Part shown: piece after piece, positions 54,597 to 61,523 of the stretch
Layout: each line of letters starts with the position of its first letter
Position numbering within the stretch: position 1 is the stretch's first letter
Source of the DNA: Chelydra serpentina
Taxonomy: Eukaryota; Chordata; Testudines; Chelydridae
Reading direction: 5' to 3'
Length of the DNA stretch: 64,000 bases
NCBI GenBank assembly: GCA_037349315.1
Contig: JBAIAC010000134.1
Coordinates: forward strand, 682,001 to 746,000
Program-made: the position numbers and the translations under genes
Notes under the pieces: model-generated
Told to the model about the DNA's origin: nothing
The model's database searches: none
The model's input: the letters and a program-made list of their open reading frames with translations, nothing else

Positions 54597-54650
54597 TTGT
54601 AAGAACAGGAGACTGGCCATACTGGGTCATACCAAAGGGGCTAAGGGGGG
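54597..54650 (+). mobile_element. CR1-related fragment
   Basis: GTAAGAACAGGAGACTGGCC ATACTGGGTCAT is the same module as at 49900 and 57325. Confidence 0.55.
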
Positions 54651-54984
54651 CGGCCTGCAGCCCATGACTCCATGGGGCTGGTAGGGGCTGGTACTCGCGA
54701 CGCAGAGTGCTCTGAACTCTGGGGGCCAGGCCTCTGGTGCTCTGAGCACTCAGGGTGTGGGGGCCGGTGCCCTGGGTGCTGGAGCCACTGGGGGCTGCAC
54801 CATGCACCCACCCGGCACTCCGGGTGCTGGGGCTACTTGCCACCTGCCTACCCGGCATTTCCTCTCATTTGTGAGAGTGGATCTCAAATTGCTCCTATTT
54901 GCATCCTTTTCTTTTTTTAAATTATTAAACGCAGCCATCAAATTTTAGATATTGCAGTTTCCTGAGGTTTTGAGGTGTTCCCTG

Positions 54985-55545
54985 GGTTTTTAAGCACAGT
55001 CCTTTGTTACTGGAGGGAGTCCACACTAATTAGGCCTCAGCTGGAGTGTTATGTCCAATCCTGGGCACCACATTTCAGGAAAGAAGGGGACAAAGTGGAG
55101 AAAGTGCAGAGAAGAGCAACAAAAATGATGAAAGCTCTAGAAAACGTGAGCTGTGAGGGAAGATTGAAAACAATTGGGTGTGTTTAGTCTGGAGAAGAGA
55201 TGACCGAGAGGGGACGTGATCACAGTTTTCAAGTACAGAAAAGGTTGTTACAAGGAGGGAGGGGACACATTATTCTTCATCTGAGGATAGGACAAGAACC
55301 AAGGGCTTAAATTGCAGCGAGGGTGGTTTAGGTTGGACATCAGGAAAAACTCCCTGTCTGTCAGGGCTGTTAAGCAGTGGAGTGAATTCCCCAGGGAGGT
55401 TGTGGAATCTCTGTCAGGGGAGGTTTTTAAGAGCAGGTTCGACAAACACCTGTCAGGGATGGTCTAGATTATACTTATGAGTGCAGGGGCTGGACTGGAT
55501 GACCTTTCAAGGTCCCTTACAGTCCTATGATTCTATGATTCTGCA
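54985..55545 (+). mobile_element. CR1 LINE 3' fragment, about 0.56 kb
   Basis: GGCCTCAGCTGGAGTGTTATG, GGAAAAACTCCCTGTCTGTC, GTGGAATCTCTGTC and the end TGATTCTATGATTCT define a CR1 3' region on the plus strand. Short open frames persist but the reading frame is broken. Its last 170 bp belong to duplication F. Confidence 0.78.
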
Positions 55546-56345
55546 TATTGGAAGTTATGGGCTGGGGGTGGTTAAATCCCCTCCTCCCCCCCACCTCTTC
55601 TGATCAGATCCATGGTCCCATTAAGCCTTGTATTTCTCCTCCCCCAGCAGACATCCTGTCTGTGGGAGTGGCCAATGCCGGAAATAGTAAAGGAAACTCT
55701 AACCCCTTCCCCACTGACTGCACAATGACCCTTTCCATACGTTGTTACATGGGAACAGTCCCTCCTTAGCCCGCAGCCATAGAGCAGTTTGAGACATGAA
55801 GCGTGATGGTTAGCCCTGCCCTTTAATCCCCCTGCAGATACCCCATCCAAGAGTGGGTGCCCCAGTTGTGCCAGGCACTGCGGAAACCCCGACCAAGGAT
55901 GGGGGTCCTGATTCTGCAGGTGTTGTACAACTCATAGTGAGAGTGAGAGTCCTTGATGCCAAGAGCTCACAGGCAAAATAGATGAAGTGTGGGAGGGTGG
56001 TTCCCATTTTACAGCTGGGGAAACTGAGGCCCAAAGATGCGATGTCATTTGTCCATGTTTGCACAGAGAATAATGGGGCCAAACTTGGAACTGAATCCAA
56101 ATTTTCTGAGTCACAGCCTGGCCCTTAATCACAAGCCAAGCATTGTCGATTGCATGGCAGTGGCCTCCTAGGATGTTGCACAATCTCCGTCATTGGAGAA
56201 TTTGAAGAAGGGGTTATGCAAACACCTGTCGGGGATGACCTAGGGATACTTGGTCCTGACTCTCAGGGTCCCTCCCTGCCCTATCTCTCTACACGCGTCT
56301 GTTGTGTGGTTTTGTGCTGTGTCACTGTTCCACACTTATCTGTTT
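55370..56345. repeat. Segmental duplication F, copy 2 (inverted)
   Basis: Reverse complement of 34790-35765. It joins the right arm of the large inverted repeat at about 56345. Confidence 0.9.
55890..56130 (-). mobile_element. MIR-like SINE
   Basis: Inverted paralogue of 35005-35240. Confidence 0.6.
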
Positions 56346-56735
56346 TGCATAGTGTCACTCTCTGCCCCGCCACACACACTTCAGTGGGGAAGCAGTTGGC
56401 AATCTAGTAGGCTGCCCATGGAACAATGGGAGAGAGAAACCTGCATCATGTGATGCTGCACCGGCCCATGAGCCATTGCAAACCCCTCCCAAAGCCCCCT
56501 GCGGCCGGTTGCACAGTGCGATAGCTACCCACAATGCACTGCCCTTGGGGGCGATGCAAGAGTTGCTAGAGTGGATGCGCTCTGGTGACACAAGGAGCAG
56601 AGTGTTTAATTAAAACCCTTCAACTAAAGCAGCATAACTCTGTAGTGTGGACACAGCCTGAGAGTGAGACAAGACCAAGCTCCCCTTGACACCAAGGATG
56701 CTCAGGGACTGAAACTAAAGAACCACAAGTTCCTC

Positions 56736-56817
56736 CGTAGTTGACAGGACTCAAACCTGCGCAGGGAAACCCCAATGGATTTCTAGGCCATCGCCTTCAC
56801 CACTCGGCCACAACTAC
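56736..56817 (-). tRNA. tRNA-Ser(AGA)
   Basis: 82 nt, minus: acceptor GTAGTTG / CAACTAC plus G, A box TGGCCGAGTGG, loop CTAGAAA (AGA), variable arm TGGGGTTTCCCTGCG, T loop TTTGAGT. Mirror partner of 46406. Confidence 0.82.
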
Positions 56818-57324
56818 TTACTTTGGGCAATTTTCTCCCTACACTCTAGTTCTGCTCTCACTGAGTGATCATTTCCAATTGTTTCCTCAGACCAGCTTCC
56901 ACAACACACTCACTGCCGTGCCATTGTGTAAGTGTGTCCATGGCTGAACAGCAAGAATTCCTGCTCATTTCCCTGCTGGCTGGAGCATGATGAGAGTGTG
57001 TTTGTGGTTAATGACGTTGCTGTAGATTGTTGTCCATTTCCTGTCTCGACAATTCAGACAGCAGGGGCAGGTTTTCTCTGGGGCACTGAGCTATGCCAGG
57101 GGGTTGGTGGCTCCTTTCTTTCCTCACCCTGGAGTAAACTCAGGTTTTTATTCCATCCTTGATATTTCATGGAATAACAACAGCAGCATGAAGAAAGAGG
57201 AGAGCGAATATCTCACTGTCAGGGCTGAAGGTGCCACGTCCCCTTTGTCTGACCATTGTCACTTCAGGAGAGAAGGTTTCAATGGAATCGAATGCCCTGG
57301 CTCAGACAAGAGACACAGAAAGAT

Positions 57325-57480
57325 TTTAAGAACATAAGAATGGCCGTACTGAGTCAGACAAAGGTCCATCCAGCCCAGTATCCCGTCTACTGATCCTGGC
57401 CAAAGCCAGGTGTCCCAGAGGGAGTGAACCTCACAGGTAATGATCAAGTGATCTCTCTCCTGCCATCCGTCTCTTTTATT
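57325..57480 (+). mobile_element. CR1-related module
   Basis: TTAAGAACATAAGAATGGCC, AGCCCAGTATCCCGTC and AATGATCAAGTGATCTCTC form the same unit as at 49890-50020. It is absent from the mirror position in the left arm near 45610. Confidence 0.65.
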
Positions 57481-57731
57481 GTTCATGGATCTGTACAAGG
57501 GAAATTATTTGGGGGAGATTGTTTGGGGGAGATGATGAGGCTGTTACCTTTTCAGATAAAAACCAAGACCTACTGAATTCTTTTAGAAACCTGGGATTTA
57601 GACATATTTTATTTAAAGCAAGGGAGGTCTGAGTAGGTTTCTGATTGCAGGAATCAACATGGTTTTGTCTGCCATTGTACCAAATGGGGAGACGGTTGTT
57701 TTTAAAGGAGAGGAGGAAGACTAAATGCATC

Positions 57732-57813
57732 TGATGAGGATAGGATTTGAACCCATACATGCAAAGCACAATGGATTAGCAGGCCATCACCTTAACCACT
57801 CGGCCACCTCATC
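57732..57813 (-). tRNA. tRNA-Ser(GCT)
   Basis: 82 nt, minus: acceptor GATGAGG / CCTCATC fully paired, A box TGGCCGAGTGGTTAAGG, seven-base loop CTGCTAA (GCT), variable arm TGTGCTTTGCA, T arm TATGGGTTCAAATCCTA. Discriminator A rather than the usual G of tRNA-Ser. Better preserved than its mirror copy at 45283. Confidence 0.85.
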
Positions 57814-58342
57814 TGCACCTTTAGGAAAAGGACAGGAGCAGAAATCAAAGGCCAGCAGAGACAGGGACAATCAGGAGTTTTTAAATATTAAGTGTATGCA
57901 GGGTCTGGATGAGCTCCACCCCTTCCCCCACTGCCCCACCCTGCTCACTCCTTTACCCCTCCCCGCTCCGCTGCGGCCCTGAGGCCAGAGAAGCTCTGTG
58001 CCCTGCTGCAGCCCCTGGGACTAAAGTCCCCCAGCCAGGGACTAAAGGGTCTGGATGAGCTCCCCCCTCACATCGAGTGATGAGCTGGGGGAAAGACTTC
58101 AGGACCAGGCCGTGTTTGCCCAGACACCCCTACTCGGCCTGGGTATGCAGCATGCTGGGGCCGCTTTGCCAAAGGAACCAGTTTTGGCTGGTGTTGGGTT
58201 ACAAATCACTGTAGCATTGAGTGGAATGAAATGTTATTCTCCTTGCTGTCTGAGTGAAGGGCAGCAGAACATACCGAGTCCGGTGGGTGAGAAATACCTT
58301 TTATTGCACTGCATAGAAGTGATTGAGGACGTCACCCTAATC

Positions 58343-58637
58343 CAGTGATCCCCAAACTTTTCACACTGTGCCCTCTTGTCCGTGTCTGCGGCCCCTCGGA
58401 AGCCGCGGTTGAGAACCGGGGCTGGGAGCAGCGATGTGCCTTCCTAGGGAGAGGGGAGCGGACAGGGGTAAGGGGAACGAGGCTGGGCCAGGACCCAGGG
58501 GCCCAGGCTGAGGGTGGGGAAGAGCTGGGGCGGAGTGGGGATCCCTGCATGGGGGCTGGCTCAGGCCGTGAGGTGCCCCCATGAACATTCCTCTGTTGCC
58601 CCCCTAGGAGTCATGCCCCATATTTTGGGGACCACTT
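58343..58637. mobile_element. hAT MITE, about 295 bp
   Basis: Starts CAGTGATCCCCAAAC and ends TTTTGGGGACCACTT, inverted with few mismatches. Flanks CCCTAATC (58335-58342) and CCCTAAAC (58638-58645) match 7 of 8. Termini are related to those of the 2.29 kb element. A similar body without clear ends is at 44855-45150. Confidence 0.75.
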
Positions 58638-58999
58638 CCCTAAACTGAGTCTAACACCAGCCCTGGTGACCCCATTAAAACAGGGGCACAACCCACTTTG
58701 TCCGGGGCTGGATTAACTTTTTGTGGATCTGGCGCCAAACATATTTGTGGGCCCGCAGGGGGGCAATGGCGCACGGTGCAGGGAGGTCAGTCCCCAGAGC
58801 GAGGGGCCAGCCAGGCGGTAGCTATGGCAGGGGGAGAAGCGATGTCGGTGGGGGTGCAAGCTGTGGGGTTTACCACATTTATGAAGTTTGATCAAACCCC
58901 ATTTTTAAAACCACCTGTGGTCTAGGAATAGCAAAGGAGCTCGCTGAAGCAGGGTCTGTCCTTCAAAGTCCCGGAGATCACAACTCCAGCCCACTGTCA

Positions 59000-59024
59000 T
59001 GGGGGTAGAGCTCAGTGGTAGAGT
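59000..59024 (+). pseudogene. tRNA-Cys-like 5' fragment
   Basis: GGGGGTAGAGCTCAGTGG followed by TAGAGTG matches the acceptor strand and D arm of the tRNA-Cys genes. The rest is missing. Confidence 0.4.
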
Positions 59025-59564
59025 GCCCCCATGAAAGCTCCTCTGTTGCCTCCCTAGGACTCATGCCCCACATTCTGGGGACCTCTGCCCTAAACTGACC
59101 CCCACTCGCTCAGCAGGGGCTAGTGATGCCAAAGCCCAGGGAAAGGGAGAACAAGTGTGGGGGCCCTGGGACTGGAACTGTGGCCCCGCCCCCTCTTCAG
59201 CCTCTGGCCCCGCCCTCTTCCCCCCTTCCCCCCACGTCCCCGTCCACTACGTCACCTCTGCTCCACCCCTTCCCCCACTGCCCCACCCTGCTCACTCCTT
59301 TACCCCTCCCCGCTCCGCTGCGGCCCTGAGACCAGAGAAGCTCTGTGCCCTGCTGCAGCCCCTGGGACTAAAGTCCGCCAGCCAGGGACTAAAGGCAGCT
59401 CCAGACTTTCCCTCTCGCCTTTCCTGGGAGTCAAGTTCCAGTTTCTACAAAGAGCTAACGGAGCCTCAACCCCGCATCTGAATGAATGTCACATTTCTCA
59501 CTAGCTACAGGACAGAAACAAACGTCATTTCAATCCCAGGTGAGCCCATTTCAATCATTTGAAA

Positions 59565-59740
59565 GGGCGGAGGGGTAGCGCAGTGGTTTGAGCATTGGCC
59601 TGCTAAACCCAGGGTTGTGAGTTCAATCTTTGAGGGGGCCATTTGGGGATCTGGGGCAAAAATTGGGGATTGGTCCTGCTTTGAGTAGGGGGTTGGACTA
59701 GATGACCTCCTAAGGTCCCTTCCAACCCTGATATTCTATG
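59565..59740 (+). mobile_element. Cry I-type SINE
   Basis: Plus-strand full-length copy from GGCGGAGGGGTAGCGCAG to GATATTCTATG, flanked by ATTT on each side. The mirror site at about 44390 is uninterrupted. Confidence 0.92.
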
Positions 59741-60156
59741 ATTTCTCAGCCTGATTCCTTCACCCTTATTCCTTAGGGCCTTGTGCCACCGTGTGGGTGT
59801 TTCATTCCCCCTCAGCTTCACACAGGGACGCAATTTCCTTTGCACAGATCCATGAACAGCAAAACCTCCCTGTGTCTCTTGTCCATTGAAACCTTCTCTC
59901 CTGCAGTGGCAATGGTCTGACAGAGGGGACGTGGCACCTTCAGCCCTGACAGTGACATATTCGCTCTCCTCTTTCTTCATGCTGCTGCTGCTGCTGCTAT
60001 TCCTGGAAAAGTGAAGGATGTTGTTAGTTCATAAAAGGTCAAGGCTGGTATAAAAAGATGAGTTGATTCCAGGGTGAGAAGAGAAAGGAGCCACCAACCC
60101 CTGTATAGTGCAAGGAAATGTTGGTCATATTATCACCAAGGAAGCTGGGAGATGCA

Positions 60157-60228
60157 TAGCAGCAGCTGGTTTCGATCCATCGACCTCTGGGTTAGCAGCC
60201 CAGCACGCTTCCACTGCACCACTCTGCT
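60157..60228 (-). pseudogene. Initiator Met-bodied tRNA with GCT anticodon
   Basis: 72 nt, minus: acceptor AGCAGAG / TGCTGCT, D arm TGGTGCAGTGGAAGCG and T loop ATCGAAA are those of initiator tRNA-Met, and the stem CTGGG/CCCAG is perfect. The loop is CTGCTAA instead of CCCATAA, so the anticodon is GCT (serine). The loop is the same seven bases as in tRNA-Ser(GCT) at 57732. Confidence 0.75.
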
Positions 60229-60330
60229 GAGTCGTTACCTATCGCCTCCAGCACCCAGTCTCCAGCATCCTTTTTGTGTGCCATGACTGACTAAAACAAC
60301 CTGGACAGACAAACAACAAGTCATAAAGGT

Positions 60331-60403
60331 GCTGAAGTAACTCAGTCAGGTGAGCATTACACTGATGCTCTAGAGCTCTCTAGTTCAATCCCAGGCCTTG
60401 GCA
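60331..60403 (+). pseudogene. Phe-bodied tRNA with GAT anticodon
   Basis: 73 nt: acceptor GCTGAAG / CCTTGGC, A box TAACTCAGTCAGGTGAG with changes, loop CTGATGC (GAT), anticodon stem partly unpaired, T arm CTAGTTCAATCCCAGG. Mirror copy of 43732. Decayed. Confidence 0.6.
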
Positions 60404-60446
60404 TGCTCGGTGTGTGCAGGGCTGGGCTGTTTTCTCAAAGCGCAGT

Positions 60447-61263
60447 TGTCATAAATATGAAGGGAAGGGGGAGAGGGTCTGATGCAGTGCAATAAAATCC
60501 TCTTTCCAGTAAAGGGTTAAGAAATGCAGGTAGCCAGACTGACACCTGACCTGGCTGGGCTCTGACCAATAAGGGGACAAGATACTTTCAAACTTTGGGA
60601 GGGGGGAAGTTTTTTAGTGAGTGTCTTTGTCTGAGGGAGAGTGATCTTGGAAGACAGAAGGAACCTACAGAAAATCAAACCTCCCTTTTCTGAAGTAAGT
60701 TTAGATAGCATAGCGTATAGATTCTGTTTATTTGGCTTGGTATATCCCCTGTGTTAGAAAGGGCAAAGGGGGGGGGGGGTGAGGTATTCATGGTTATCTG
60801 TAACGTTAAGGTTTTGTCCAGAGGGGGAAATCTCTCTGAGTTTGGAAATATAGTGCCCTGTGAAATAGTTACCATCCTGATTTTACAGAGATGATTTTAC
60901 CTTCTTTATGTTTAATAAAATCCTTCTTTTAAGAAGTTGACTGTTTTCTATAGTGTTAAAACCCAGGGGGTGGGTTTTTAGATCACTGTGTAACCAATTG
61001 GTTGGGAGATTGTTCTCAAGCTTTCCCAGGAAAGGGGGTGTACGGCTTGAGGGGGCATTTTGGGGGGGAGGGAAGTTCAAGTGATTCCTTTCCTGGATTC
61101 CTGTTAGACATTTGATGGTGGCAGTAAGAAGCATTTCTCGGGGTGCAGGGAATTTTGTACCTTGGGGGGGTTTACCCTAAGCTGGTAAAATAGGCTTAGG
61201 GGCTCTGAATGCGGGTCCCCACGTCTTTACCCTAGAGTTTAGAGTGGGGAGGGAACCCTGACA
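60447..61263 (+). mobile_element. 5' LTR of a Ty3/Gypsy-class retrotransposon
   Basis: The LTR starts TGTCATAAATA and ends GAACCCTGACA, with the TG..CA rule obeyed, 817 bp. AATAAAATCC near 60914 is a possible poly-A signal. The left border is fixed because the empty site survives at the mirror position (43682-43695) and in the related blocks near 35930 and 53625. A poly-G run lies at 60768-60778. The 3' LTR is outside the window. Confidence 0.85.
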
Positions 61264-61293
61264 TGGTGGCAGAGCGGTGGGATCTATTGAACC
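61264..61293 (+). promoter_or_regulatory. Primer-binding site, tRNA-Leu type
   Basis: Directly after the LTR, TGGTGGCAG then CGGTGGGAT is complementary to the 3' end of vertebrate tRNA-Leu (AAG/TAG type, ...ATCCCACCGCTGCCA-CCA), with a two-base AG insertion. That is the expected position for minus-strand priming. Confidence 0.65.
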
Positions 61294-61523
61294 AGAGATT
61301 TTTTTTGAACCAGACACAGGGAGTTTAGATTTTTTTTTTCTCTTCTCTCTAGCTCTTTCCTGTAGCTGCTGGAAGCAGGGAGGGGGGAGGGGTTAAGCTG
61401 CTAGGAGCTAGAGTATCTACATATGAAAGCAGGTAGTTAACCCCTACAGGGAATACCCAAGCAAGGTTTTTTTTCTTTTCTAACACTATCGGGTTAAGAC
61501 AGATTAAAAACAGAAAGGCTAAG

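Larger units (their letters stand above)
56350..60446. repeat. Large inverted repeat, right arm
   Basis: Reverse complement of 43690-46950 with extra insertions (a CR1 module at 57325, a hAT MITE at 58343, a Cry I SINE at 59565). The shared sequence stops at 60446 where the Gypsy LTR begins. Confidence 0.9.
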
